From DATAVB01 sp040414495 (GTDB lineage: Bacteria; Actinomycetota; Actinomycetes; Mycobacteriales; QHCD01): a stretch of 64,000 nt of DNA. Position 1 is the first letter of the stretch; each line of letters starts with the position of its first letter. The translations under genes were made by a program, and so were the position numbers. Below are positions 1 through 8,422 of the stretch, piece by piece. Under the pieces are notes generated by a model. It was not told the DNA's origin, did not search any database, and was given only the letters and a program-made list of their open reading frames with translations. The stretch is from NCBI GenBank assembly GCA_040414495.1, contig JBEDUI010000223.1, forward strand, positions 8,312-72,311. Direction: 5' to 3'.

Positions 1-1
1 C

Positions 2-1468
2 TCGAACATCGGTACGGTCCAGGCCGACAGGAAGTTACGGCTCCCTGGCCCAGCGCTTTCCCGCAAGGGCTCGTCGTCGTTCCGGTGGATGGACAGCGGC
101 GATCTCAAAGCGCCGTACGAGCAGGCCGTGTTCAAGGCGTACTCGCGCAAGAACTCGCAGGTCAAGATCACCTACGACGGCACTTCGTGGGACCGGATCA
201 ACGAGGTGGTGCCGCTGGGAATCCGCAACGGCAGCGCGCCGGATGTGTTCGCGGTGCCGAACGATGTGCCGACCAACGTCGCGGTGAGCAACGGCTGGCT
301 CAGCCCGCTCGACGACGTCATCCCGGACTTCGACCAATGGAAACATAGCTTCCCCTCCACCGCGTTCGTCCCGGGTGTTCTGACCTTCGACGGCAAGACG
401 TACGGATTTCCGCTGTCGTCGTCCAAACGGCTCGGCACAATGCTGTTCTACGACGTCGAGTATCTCAAGCGTGCTGACTTCGATCCACGCGCCAACCGGT
501 TCACCTGGACCGAATTCCGCGCTGCCTGCAAAAAGCTCACCAAGCAGGGCAATGGCAAATACTACGGTCTGATGACCCAGGGCCTGGCTCTGGGCGGGAT
601 CGCCGGAATGCTCGCCGAAATCGCCGGCCTGCGGGGCGCTGGGAGCACCGGAGGGGCAAACAGTGGCGGCATCGACCTGCGCACCGGCGAATACACGTTC
701 ACCGATCCGCGTTTGCAGGCGGCCATCGAATTGCTGCTACAAATCAAGAGCGATGGCAGCATTTATCCGGGCTACCTCAGTCTGGACGACGCGACCTCGC
801 GGGCCCGGATGCCGCAGCGGGTGGCCGGAATGATCTTCGACGGGCCGTGGGACATCCCGGCCTGGCCGCTGATCAATCCGGATTACGACTTCAACATCGC
901 GCTGCCACCTATGCCCGACAGCCGCAAGCCGCACAACCTCGCCTACCAGGAACTCGGCGCCAATTCGCCGTTCCTCTACGCCAAGAGCAAGAACAAGGAC
1001 ATCGCCGGGCAGCTGTTCTCCTATATGGGCTCGCAGGCCGGACAGCGAGCGATGATGGAAATCAGCAAGGGCAATCTGACCTCGGTGATGCCGGATGTGA
1101 ATACCGCGGCCCAGGAGAGTTCGCTGCTGGACTCCAAGGCCAAAACCGCCTACGGCTACGCCCACGACGTGCTGCGGTTGGCCCCGCTGCCGCAGATCCG
1201 GAATCCGGCCACAGCCGACGCGTTGTTGCTGCAGCAACCGGTGGTGCCAACCTTCGCGACCGTCGTGCAGGGCATCTTCTCCGGACAGGTGAAGAACATT
1301 CCCAAGGCGCTGAAATCGTTGCAGTCCTCGTACGAGAAGAGTCTTGACGACGCGATCAAGGCTGCCCAGAAGAAGGGCTCGAAAGTGTCCCGTGACGACT
1401 GGAAATTCCCCAACTGGGATCCGGCCACCGATTACACGACCGCCGACTATGCAGGGTTGTCCCGATGA
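2..1468 (+). CDS. ABC sugar importer, extracellular solute-binding protein (5' end outside window)
   Basis: The frame is open from the first bases of the window, so the lipoprotein signal peptide and true start lie upstream; about 488 residues are visible. The chain reads like a family 1 (MalE/UgpB-type) binding protein: an early stretch after a KGSSSF linker, then SAPDVFAVPND and FDGKTYGFPLSSS, typical of these lobes, and a C-terminal ...DDAIKAAQKKG segment. It would capture an oligosaccharide or sugar at the outer membrane face and hand it to the two permeases that follow. Its stop overlaps the next start (ATGA at 1465), so it is translationally coupled to the permease. Function class is secure; the substrate is unknown. 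The sulfatase at the operon end hints at sulfated sugars. Confidence 0.9.
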   Translation, partial: SNIGTVQADRKLRLPGPALSRKGSSSFRWMDSGDLKAPYEQAVFKAYSRKNSQVKITYDGTSWDRINEVVPLGIRNGSAPDVFAVPNDVPTNVAVSNGWLSPLDDVIPDFDQWKHSFPSTAFVPGVLTFDGKTYGFPLSSSKRLGTMLFYDVEYLKRADFDPRANRFTWTEFRAACKKLTKQGNGKYYGLMTQGLALGGIAGMLAEIAGLRGAGSTGGANSGGIDLRTGEYTFTDPRLQAAIELLLQIKSDGSIYPGYLSLDDATSRARMPQRVAGMIFDGPWDIPAWPLINPDYDFNIALPPMPDSRKPHNLAYQELGANSPFLYAKSKNKDIAGQLFSYMGSQAGQRAMMEISKGNLTSVMPDVNTAAQESSLLDSKAKTAYGYAHDVLRLAPLPQIRNPATADALLLQQPVVPTFATVVQGIFSGQVKNIPKALKSLQSSYEKSLDDAIKAAQKKGSKVSRDDWKFPNWDPATDYTTADYAGLSR

Positions 1469-2412
1469 GCGCCGTGTCGGCGGTCGGTGCATCCCGGCGA
1501 CGGGTTCAGTTGTGGTGCCTGGCGTTCCTGCTCCCTGGCCTTGTCCTCGGTGGACTGTTCACCTTCTATCCGATGGTGATGTCCTGGTACTACTCGCTGG
1601 TTCAGTGGAACGGATTCGGCAGCGCCCGTACGTTCGTGGGCCTGGACAACTACCGCAAGCTGGTGCACGACAGCTATTTCTGGGCCGCTTTCGGCCGGTC
1701 GTTCCTGTTCGTGGTGGTGGCGGTGCCGATCCGGCTCGGCCTGGCGCTGTTGGTCGCGATCGTGCTGAACAACCAGGCGCTGAAACTGAGCAAGTTCTAC
1801 CGCACCTTCTTTTTCCTGCCCGTGGTAACCGCCTCGGCCATCGTCGGCATTGTGATGACCTTCGTGTTGAGTCCGTTCCACGGCCCGGTCAACCAGGCGC
1901 TGCAGCATTTGAGTGCCATCGGCTCACCCGTGGATTTCCTCGGCAACTCGCACACCGCGTTGTGGTCGATCATGGGCGTCGAAATCTGGAAGGATTTCGG
2001 GATCTCGATGATCTATTGGCTGGCCGCGCTGCAGACCGTTCCGAAGGAATATCAGGAGGCCGCGGCGGTCGATGGAGCCAATGCCTGGCAGACTTTCCGC
2101 CGGGTGACGGCGCCGATTCTGCTGCCGTTCGCGGCGATCATCGTGGTACTCACCGCCAACAACACACTGCACCTGTTCGCGCTGGTGCAGTCGATGACAC
2201 AGGGCGGACCGTATTACGCCACGCAGGTGATCGAGGTGTTCATCTACCAGACCGGTTTCGCCAGCGAGAACAGCGGTGGCGTCCCGCAACTCGGTTACGC
2301 CTCGGCCGCCGGTTGTCTGTTCGGCCTCGCGGTGATGGTGATCGCGTTGCTGCAGTTGTGGGCGGTGAAACGGGCCAATAACGTCCGTGGCCAGTTGGCG
2401 GGTGCGCGATGA
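1465..2412 (+). CDS. ABC sugar importer permease, MalF/UgpA type
   Basis: A 315-residue integral membrane protein with about six hydrophobic segments. It carries the conserved cytoplasmic EAA loop (EYQEAAAVDGANAW, about residue 193), the contact site for the transport ATPase. The N-terminal half has the FYPMVMSWYYSLVQWNG and VGLDNYRKL pattern of first permease subunits. The start overlaps the binding-protein stop by ATGA, and the stop overlaps the next permease start in the same way, so the three proteins are made in step. No ATPase gene follows, which implies use of a shared ATPase of the MsiK kind. Confidence 0.95.
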   Translation: MSAVSAVGASRRRVQLWCLAFLLPGLVLGGLFTFYPMVMSWYYSLVQWNGFGSARTFVGLDNYRKLVHDSYFWAAFGRSFLFVVVAVPIRLGLALLVAIVLNNQALKLSKFYRTFFFLPVVTASAIVGIVMTFVLSPFHGPVNQALQHLSAIGSPVDFLGNSHTALWSIMGVEIWKDFGISMIYWLAALQTVPKEYQEAAAVDGANAWQTFRRVTAPILLPFAAIIVVLTANNTLHLFALVQSMTQGGPYYATQVIEVFIYQTGFASENSGGVPQLGYASAAGCLFGLAVMVIALLQLWAVKRANNVRGQLAGAR

Positions 2413-3308
2413 CAGCTATTGAAACCCAGGCGGTCGGCACGACCCGCACCGATCGGGCGGTACGGCGCCGCTCACCGGCCCGCCGGAAGAACCGGATCCG
2501 GGAGATCGTCGTGGCGGTCATCCTCGTTCCGGTCTGTCTGGTGTGGATATTCCCGTTCCTGTGGCTGCTATCGGCGTCGGTGAAGTCGAACGCCCAGGTC
2601 TTCGGTGGACTCAATCTGTTCACCCACGTGGTGCAACTCGGGAACTACGTCCGGGCCTGGAATCAGGCCCACGTCGGCCGGTATTTCCTCAATACGGCAT
2701 TGGTTACTGGCGGCTCGATCGTCATCACGTTGATCAGCGTCGCCCTGATGGGGTACGTGCTCGGGCGGTATCGGTTCCGGGGCAAGCGAATCGTGGCCGG
2801 CCTGCTCGGTGCCGCGATCTTCCTGCCCGAGGGTTACACCATCATTCCGATCATCGACCTGCTGAACAAGCTGCATCTTCAGTCATCGTTGTGGGGCCTC
2901 ACGCTGGCCGAGTCCGGTGGCATTCAGGTCATGATGATCCTGTTGTTCGCCGGCTATTTCAGCCAACTGCCGCGGGAACTGGAAGAGGCCGCGATCGTCG
3001 ACGGGGCCGGATTCTTCCGGGTTTTCTGGCAGATCTTCCTGCCGTTGACCAAACCGGTGATCGCCACCTGCATCATTCTGCAGTTCATGCACGCGTGGAA
3101 CGACTTCCTGCTGCCGTTGGTCGTGACGTTGAACAAGCCCGACCTGCGTACGCTCTCGGTCGGCATCTATTCGTTCCAGGGCCAGTACTTCACGGATTAC
3201 TCAGGAATGGCGGCCGCTTCGGTCATCGGGCTCGCACCAATCGTCATTCTGTTCCTGGTGTTGCAGCGCTATTTCGTCGAAGGGATCGCAGGTGCCGTCA
3301 AGCAGTAA
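2409..3308 (+). CDS. ABC sugar importer permease, MalG/UgpE type
   Basis: A 299-residue second permease subunit. A basic N-terminal tail (RRRSPARRKNR) is followed by the first membrane segment near residue 35 (VAVILVPVCLVWIFPF). The EAA loop ELEEAAIVDGAG lies near residue 190, and the C-terminus FVEGIAGAVKQ is the usual ending of MalG-like subunits. It pairs with the upstream permease to form the pore. The downstream sulfatase starts inside its last codons, so the sulfatase belongs to the same transcript. Confidence 0.95.
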   Translation: MTAIETQAVGTTRTDRAVRRRSPARRKNRIREIVVAVILVPVCLVWIFPFLWLLSASVKSNAQVFGGLNLFTHVVQLGNYVRAWNQAHVGRYFLNTALVTGGSIVITLISVALMGYVLGRYRFRGKRIVAGLLGAAIFLPEGYTIIPIIDLLNKLHLQSSLWGLTLAESGGIQVMMILLFAGYFSQLPRELEEAAIVDGAGFFRVFWQIFLPLTKPVIATCIILQFMHAWNDFLLPLVVTLNKPDLRTLSVGIYSFQGQYFTDYSGMAAASVIGLAPIVILFLVLQRYFVEGIAGAVKQ

Positions 3309-4638
3309 CCGGCCGAACGTTGTCGTCTTTCTCACCGACCAGCAGCGTTGGGATTCGATGGGTTCGCACGGCAACCCGTTGGAGTTGACGCCGAATCTGG
3401 ACCGGATGGCTGCCCGCGGCACCCTGGTGGATAAGTCGTTCACCTGCCAGCCGGTGTGCGCGCCGGCCCGTTCGGTGTTGCAAACGGGTTGCTATCCAAC
3501 CGTCAATGGCGTGCACCGCAACGGGATCCGGCTCTGGGACGGCGAAACACTGGCCAAGGATTTCGCCGCGGCCGGCTACGACACGGCGTATATCGGGAAA
3601 TGGCACCTCGGCGCCACCGGCGTTGATCCGGTTCCGGCCGATCGGCGCGGCGGATATGACTACTGGCTCGGGGCCGACCTGGTCGAGTTCATCTCGGACG
3701 CCTACGACGCCAACCTTTTCGACGGCGACGACCAGCCGACGGCGTTGCCCGGCTACCGGTCGGATGCCTTTATCGACGCGGCAATCGACTACCTGCACCG
3801 CCCGCACGAGCGCCCGTTCCTGCTGTTCGTCTCGGTGCTGGAGCCGCATCATCAGAATGCCCGCGACGACTATCCGGCCCCCGACGGCTACCGGGAGCGG
3901 TATGAGGGCCGGTGGATGCCGGCCGACCTGCAGGCGCTCGGTGGCAACGCGGCGCAGAACCTCGGCGGTTACTGGGGCATGATCAAGCGCATCGATGAGG
4001 GTTTCGGTCGGTTGCAGGACGCAATCCGTACCGAGGGGCTGGCTGACAATACGGTGGTGGCGTTCACCAGCGACCACGGCTGCCATTTCAAGACCCGTAA
4101 TGCCGAATACAAGCGGTCCGAGCACGAAGCCTCGATCCGGGTGCCGATGGCGTTCTGTGGACCGGGTTTCGACGGTGGTGGGCGCATCCAGGAAATGGTG
4201 AGCCTGATCGATTTGCCGCCGACCCTGCTCGACGCGGCCGGGATCGAGGTTCCCGAGCGCATGCAGGGCCGGTCCATCCTTCCGTTGGTCAACCGGGACA
4301 CCGCCGGCTGGCCGGACGACATCTTCGTTCAGATCAGCGAATCCTGTGTAGGACGGGCGATCCGGACCAAGCGCTACAAGTACGCGGTGGTGGCCGATGG
4401 CGTTGCGGGCCACGAGCCGAGTGCCGAGTCCTATGTGGAAACGTCGCTGTATGACCTGCAGGCCGACCCACACGAATTGACCAATCTGGTCGGCCTGGAA
4501 TCCTTCGACGAGGTGACTCGCGAGCTACGGCAGCGGCTGCTGCGCCGGATGAAAGAGGCCGGCGAACCGCAGCCGGAGATCATTCCCGCACCGCCCCGTA
4601 CCGTCGCCCAGCGCTCCCCCAAATCCATGGACCGTTAG
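3292..4638 (+). CDS. Arylsulfatase-type sulfatase
   Basis: A 448-residue type I sulfatase. The active-site signature C-x-P-x-R is present as CAPAR at residues 56-60; Cys56 would be converted to formylglycine. Near the N-terminus FLTDQQRWD supplies metal-binding Asp and Gln, and TSDHGCH gives the distal metal site. It should hydrolyse sulfate esters from sugars or small molecules. No signal peptide is visible, so it acts in the cytoplasm, after import by the transporter it is co-transcribed with. The GTG start at 3292 lies inside the permease gene and follows a GAAGGGA ribosome-binding site. A formylglycine-generating enzyme must be encoded elsewhere. Confidence 0.9.
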   Translation: MPSSSNRPNVVVFLTDQQRWDSMGSHGNPLELTPNLDRMAARGTLVDKSFTCQPVCAPARSVLQTGCYPTVNGVHRNGIRLWDGETLAKDFAAAGYDTAYIGKWHLGATGVDPVPADRRGGYDYWLGADLVEFISDAYDANLFDGDDQPTALPGYRSDAFIDAAIDYLHRPHERPFLLFVSVLEPHHQNARDDYPAPDGYRERYEGRWMPADLQALGGNAAQNLGGYWGMIKRIDEGFGRLQDAIRTEGLADNTVVAFTSDHGCHFKTRNAEYKRSEHEASIRVPMAFCGPGFDGGGRIQEMVSLIDLPPTLLDAAGIEVPERMQGRSILPLVNRDTAGWPDDIFVQISESCVGRAIRTKRYKYAVVADGVAGHEPSAESYVETSLYDLQADPHELTNLVGLESFDEVTRELRQRLLRRMKEAGEPQPEIIPAPPRTVAQRSPKSMDR

Positions 4639-4649
4639 GGCGTGTGCGT

Positions 4650-4681
4650 AATCCTCGGCCTGCTGCGGGGCGCCCAGGATT
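4650..4681. terminator. Possible weak hairpin between convergent genes
   Basis: An imperfect inverted repeat (AATCCTcGG paired with CCcAGGATT) lies in the 56-base gap between the convergent sulfatase and sigma-factor genes. There is no T-run, so a terminator role is only a guess from position. Confidence 0.25.
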
Positions 4682-4694
4682 CAAGCAACACCCC

Positions 4695-6047
4695 CTAACC
4701 CTCCAACGCGGCCGCCAGCCCGGTCAGGGCCTGCTGCCGGGTGAACGCCTCGCCCGGAACGCCGGTGAACTGCTCCGCCATCCAGAAATGCTGGGTCAGA
4801 TACTCCCGTACCGAATTGCCCGTGGCGATGGCTTGCCGACCGCGTGCGGCCAGCTCGCGTTGGGCCGTATCGAGGTACACAGTGGACCGCGACGCGAGCG
4901 GGTCAATGGCCGGCAGGTATCCGGCCGCGAGTTCCTCCGCACTGGTCATGGTCACCGCGCCGGCGGTTGGCCACGGCGCCACCGAGTCCGGCGCGAACCG
5001 TACGCCGGTCACCGATCCACCGGATATGGAAACCCCTACGTGATCGGCGAAAAGCTCCGGGCCGAGCGTGTCTGCGACCACCCGGTCGACCACGAGAATG
5101 ACCTGCGCTCCCTCGGCGGCCAACCCGGCGGCGCTGCGGGATGCATAATGCATTGCGTGCTCTGCCGGACCCTGCACGATCATCGTCGCGGTCGGCCGCG
5201 CCTCCGGCTCCAGCAACCGCGCCAATGCCGGCTCGGCGCCGGTGGCTACGCCGATCAACGCGGCCGATCCGGTCGTGAGCAGGTTATGCACGATCTCGCC
5301 CAGCAACACCAGGTGACCGGTGCCGATCGGGCCGAGCAGATCGACGGTTCCGCCGCGCGGCCACGGCGCCAATGCATCAAGCACTTTGATCCCGGTCGGC
5401 AGGATCGAAGCCGGATCGGAACGGTTCAATGCTGGTGCCGCGGGCACAGGCGGCGCGGTTGTCGGGTCGACGAGCTGTCCGAACTGCGACATGACCATCT
5501 CCTGTGGACTGATGAGGAAAGCGGCGAGAATGGGGCGCATCCGACGACGGGCATCGTGGAGTCGTTTACGGACCGCGCCGGTGCTGATGCCGAAGAATGC
5601 GGCCAGTTCGGGATCGCTCCACTCGGCGTAATACCGCAGGCCGAGCAGAATCCGGTCGGCGTCGCGGGTCTGCTCGAGTGCACGGCGGACCCGCGCCACC
5701 CGATCATCCCGTTCGGCCGCCGCGGCGGGATCGGCTGAATCGTCGGCAGCGCGGTCCAGATCCAGCAGGGCGGTCGGGCGTAAGCGCCGCCGGTAACGAT
5801 CGGCGTGCTTACGGACCACAAGAGCCAGCCAGGCGTGATACGCCGCCGGTTCCCGCAATGCCGCAATTGACGCGTAAACGTCCAACAGGGACTCCTGCAC
5901 AACGTCCTCGACCGCGTCCGGGTCATTGACTAATCGACGGGCCAACGCCCGCGCCACCGGCAGGGACGCAGCCAGCAGGCCGGCGCGCGCGACAGTATCG
6001 CCCGCCGCGGCTCGGCCGGCCAATTCCTGCAGTTGGATGCTCACCAT
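4695..6047 (-). CDS. ECF sigma factor fused to a degenerate F1-ATPase beta-like domain
   Basis: A 450-residue two-part protein. Residues 1-175 are an ECF sigma factor: region 2 around 25-90 (DAVEDVVQESLLDVYASI) and a region 4 helix-turn-helix around 145-170 (ELAAFFGISTGAVRKRL). From about 190 the chain follows ATP synthase subunit beta in order: PTGIKVLDALAPW at 217-229, a P-loop position GPIGTGHL at 239-246, a Walker-B-like VILVVD at 316-321, YLPAIDPLASRS at 377-388, and FWMAEQFTGVPG at 421-432. The P-loop Lys and Thr of GxxxxGKT are replaced by His and Leu and the catalytic GER motif is lost, so ATP hydrolysis is unlikely. The tail may sense nucleotide or act as a binding and regulatory domain. 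No anti-sigma gene is adjacent. The fold calls are strong; the role is inference. Confidence 0.85.
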   Translation of the reverse strand: MVSIQLQELAGRAAAGDTVARAGLLAASLPVARALARRLVNDPDAVEDVVQESLLDVYASIAALREPAAYHAWLALVVRKHADRYRRRLRPTALLDLDRAADDSADPAAAAERDDRVARVRRALEQTRDADRILLGLRYYAEWSDPELAAFFGISTGAVRKRLHDARRRMRPILAAFLISPQEMVMSQFGQLVDPTTAPPVPAAPALNRSDPASILPTGIKVLDALAPWPRGGTVDLLGPIGTGHLVLLGEIVHNLLTTGSAALIGVATGAEPALARLLEPEARPTATMIVQGPAEHAMHYASRSAAGLAAEGAQVILVVDRVVADTLGPELFADHVGVSISGGSVTGVRFAPDSVAPWPTAGAVTMTSAEELAAGYLPAIDPLASRSTVYLDTAQRELAARGRQAIATGNSVREYLTQHFWMAEQFTGVPGEAFTRQQALTGLAAALEG

Positions 6048-6061
6048 GTCCGATAAAGGCC

Positions 6062-6098
6062 CACGCTCCGACCGTAGTGTTACCGGGGTCAGAGCGTG
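6062..6098 (-). terminator. Hairpin after the amidohydrolase gene
   Basis: Arms CACGCTC-c-GACC and GGTC-a-GAGCGTG form an 11-pair stem with one mismatch, placed between the stop of the leftward amidohydrolase gene and the sigma-factor start. On the minus strand it is followed only by a short T stretch. It probably ends the sugar operon and separates it from the sigma gene. Confidence 0.4.
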
Positions 6099-6114
6099 CG
6101 CCGGTTTCGGACGG

Positions 6115-7185
6115 TTAATTCAGCGAATCGCGCAACGCGGGCACCAGACGCGCGGCGTTCGCTCCGTACACCTTCCGCAGCTGCTCATGCTCCAGCGCTA
6201 GACCCGAAATCATCCAGCGGCCGGTTCCGGGCGGGTCGGGCTCTGAGTACGAGAAATACTCGTCGTTCGTTTCGAGGAATCGGAAATAGCGCCGGAACGC
6301 TTCGGCGTCGGGCGGGAAGCAGTCGGTCCCGTACAGCACCCGGTCCGGATGCTGGTCGATCAACGCGCGGGTGGTTCGCGGCTGCCGGCCGAGTTCGGCG
6401 ACACGGGCGGCGATGTCTACATGGAAATTCGGGTACGTCGAGAGCATCCGGCCGACCCAGCCGAGATCTTCGGCGTAACAACCTACGTGGGCGCCGATGA
6501 TCGTGACGTCCGGGTGGGCGGCGACCACGTCTTCCAGCGCGTCCATCAATTGCTGCATGCGCGGGAACCGCTGCGCGTCGCCGAAATACCAGTCCGGGTG
6601 ACGCAGCAGTTCCTCGATCCGCTCGTTATTGCCATCCAACGGTTCGAAGAACGCGGCCGGGTCGGCGGTGTGGATCAGCACCGGCAGATTGAGCTGACCA
6701 CATGCCGACCACATATCCGACAACCGCTCATCGTTGACCATGATGAGTTTGCCGTCCTCGTCCCGGATATGCAGGCCAAGGTCCTTCCACAGCTTTACGC
6801 CGGCGGCACCGCGCCGGGCCGAATCGTGCAGGCTTGTGACCAGCTTGTCGGGCCAACCGGCCTGGGTGGTCAACTTCCAGTCCAGCCGGGCGAATGTCGC
6901 GAACCGGCCCGGATGCGCGCGGTCGTAACGGTCCAGGTTCTCTTCGAGCTCGGCTTCCCAACCGCCGTCCAGGTTGACGATCGCGGCCACGTTACAACTG
7001 TCCATGATGGACAGCAGCTCGTCCATCGGCGGCGCTGACCACTGCCCACCATGCCACTTGCCCAGGTGATTGTGGACATCGATCGCGGGCGCGGCTGCCC
7101 TGTCCACGTAATTACTCGGCAACTTCACCATCGGCCGCGGTGTGAAATCTCGTAGCCGTAGGTCGGCCGCGTGCGCGGGATCCAT
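6115..7185 (-). CDS. Amidohydrolase family 2 (TIM-barrel metal hydrolase or decarboxylase)
   Basis: A 356-residue protein of the amidohydrolase-2 family. The metal-binding D-x-H-x-H is IDVHNH at residues 35-40, IIGAHVG supplies a barrel His, and YGTDCFP supplies the conserved C-terminal Asp. Members hydrolyse or decarboxylate small cyclic or aromatic acids, or open lactones such as sugar lactones. A strong AAAGGAG site precedes the ATG. It lies 26 bases after the FAD oxidoreductase in a leftward run that begins with a sugar-binding protein. A plausible but unproven role is lactone or acid processing after sugar oxidation. Confidence 0.85.
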   Translation of the reverse strand: MDPAHAADLRLRDFTPRPMVKLPSNYVDRAAAPAIDVHNHLGKWHGGQWSAPPMDELLSIMDSCNVAAIVNLDGGWEAELEENLDRYDRAHPGRFATFARLDWKLTTQAGWPDKLVTSLHDSARRGAAGVKLWKDLGLHIRDEDGKLIMVNDERLSDMWSACGQLNLPVLIHTADPAAFFEPLDGNNERIEELLRHPDWYFGDAQRFPRMQQLMDALEDVVAAHPDVTIIGAHVGCYAEDLGWVGRMLSTYPNFHVDIAARVAELGRQPRTTRALIDQHPDRVLYGTDCFPPDAEAFRRYFRFLETNDEYFSYSEPDPPGTGRWMISGLALEHEQLRKVYGANAARLVPALRDSLN

Positions 7186-7211
7186 CCGTAGCTCCTTTGA
7201 TTCAGCGGATT

Positions 7212-8333
7212 TCAGGATTCAAACCGGTCCGGCCGCAATGCGGTCAGGTCATGCCCGGGGTCCCGGCCGACCGCGATACGCGCCGCGATAGCTCCCACTG
7301 CGGGCCCCAGGGTCAGCCCGTGAGCGCCCAAACCGTTCGCGATGATCGCTCCGGACAGCCCCGGAATCGGCCCCAGGATGGGCAATCCGTCCAGGCTCAC
7401 CGGCCGGAATCCGACCCGGGTCTCCAGCATGGTTGCATCGGACAACCCGGGTGCAACGCGCAGCGCCGTCGTCAACACCTCAGCCAGACCGCCAGCGGTG
7501 ACACGGTAATCGAAGCCGACGTTCTCGTGGGTGGCGCCGGTGACGATCCGGTCCGGGTCGAAAGCGAGAATGTACGGTCCGCCGACGTGGCTCACGACCG
7601 GTGTGGGTGCAATTCCGGCCCGGCCGTACGACAAGTGAACGATCTGTCCCCTGACGGGCGTGATTGCCGGCGGTGCCCACTGTTCTGTCGGCCAGGCGCC
7701 GGTCGTCACCACAACCCGGTCGGTGTGGATCCGTTCTCCACCGACCGCAACGCCGACCACCGCATCGGCGTTGGTCACCAGCTGCCCGACGCCGGTCCGG
7801 AATTCGGCGCCCCGTTTGCGCAGCGCATTGGTCAGGCAAGCACGCAGCTTGCGACCATCCACGCGGGCAATTCCCGGCAGCAGTACGGCTCCCACGACAT
7901 CGCCGAGATAAGGCACCCGGTCCGCGGCTTCGGCCGGCGTCAACCGCTGCACCGAGCCGATATAGCCGGCCAGCGATTCGGACTCCACAGTGGACAGCCG
8001 GGCAACCAGGCTTTCCAGCACGGCATCTTCGGTGTCGTCGGTGGCGACCACGATCTGGCCGACGCTCGCATAACCGTGGTCGCTCCCGCCGTCATCGGCC
8101 AACTGGGCCAGCACATCGCGGTAGTACGTAGCGCCCGAGAGCGCTACCCGTTCCCGCTCCGCCGGCGACTGTTCGCCGACCAGATCCAGCGGATTGACGA
8201 TCCCCGCGCCGGCATCGGTGGCCCGTCCCTCATGGTCCGCGTCCACAATGGTCACGCCGTAGCCGAGCCGACTGGCCTCGTAAGCGGCCATCAGCCCAAC
8301 GATTCCGCCGCCGACGATTACCACGTCTGTCAT
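7212..8333 (-). CDS. FAD-dependent oxidoreductase (DAO / glycine-oxidase-like)
   Basis: A 373-residue flavoprotein of the D-amino-acid oxidase superfamily. The N-terminal dinucleotide fold is VVIVGGGIVGL (residues 4-14) ending in an acidic residue pair (VDAD), which favours FAD. The C-terminal FRPVSLDGLPILGP and NGLGAHGLTLGP are the second FAD-contact region of DadA/ThiO-like enzymes. It would oxidise an amine or hydroxy-acid substrate and pass electrons to oxygen or a carrier. It lies between the hydrolase at 8423-9253 and the amidohydrolase at 6115-7185, in the same direction as the sugar importer, suggesting a catabolic role in that operon. Confidence 0.85.
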   Translation of the reverse strand: MTDVVIVGGGIVGLMAAYEASRLGYGVTIVDADHEGRATDAGAGIVNPLDLVGEQSPAERERVALSGATYYRDVLAQLADDGGSDHGYASVGQIVVATDDTEDAVLESLVARLSTVESESLAGYIGSVQRLTPAEAADRVPYLGDVVGAVLLPGIARVDGRKLRACLTNALRKRGAEFRTGVGQLVTNADAVVGVAVGGERIHTDRVVVTTGAWPTEQWAPPAITPVRGQIVHLSYGRAGIAPTPVVSHVGGPYILAFDPDRIVTGATHENVGFDYRVTAGGLAEVLTTALRVAPGLSDATMLETRVGFRPVSLDGLPILGPIPGLSGAIIANGLGAHGLTLGPAVGAIAARIAVGRDPGHDLTALRPDRFES

Positions 8334-8422
8334 GAGCTTCGCTCCGACCTTCCTTTATATGCACTATTTCTACCGTGACTCGCGCGAAGACCCAGCACGG
8401 CCGCGACACCAGCGGCCGCAGG

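Noticed and set aside
4644..5738. A 364-codon open frame antisense to the sigma/F1 fusion gene
   Set aside because: Arginine- and glycine-rich translation without domains; it mirrors the codon bias of the real gene on the other strand.
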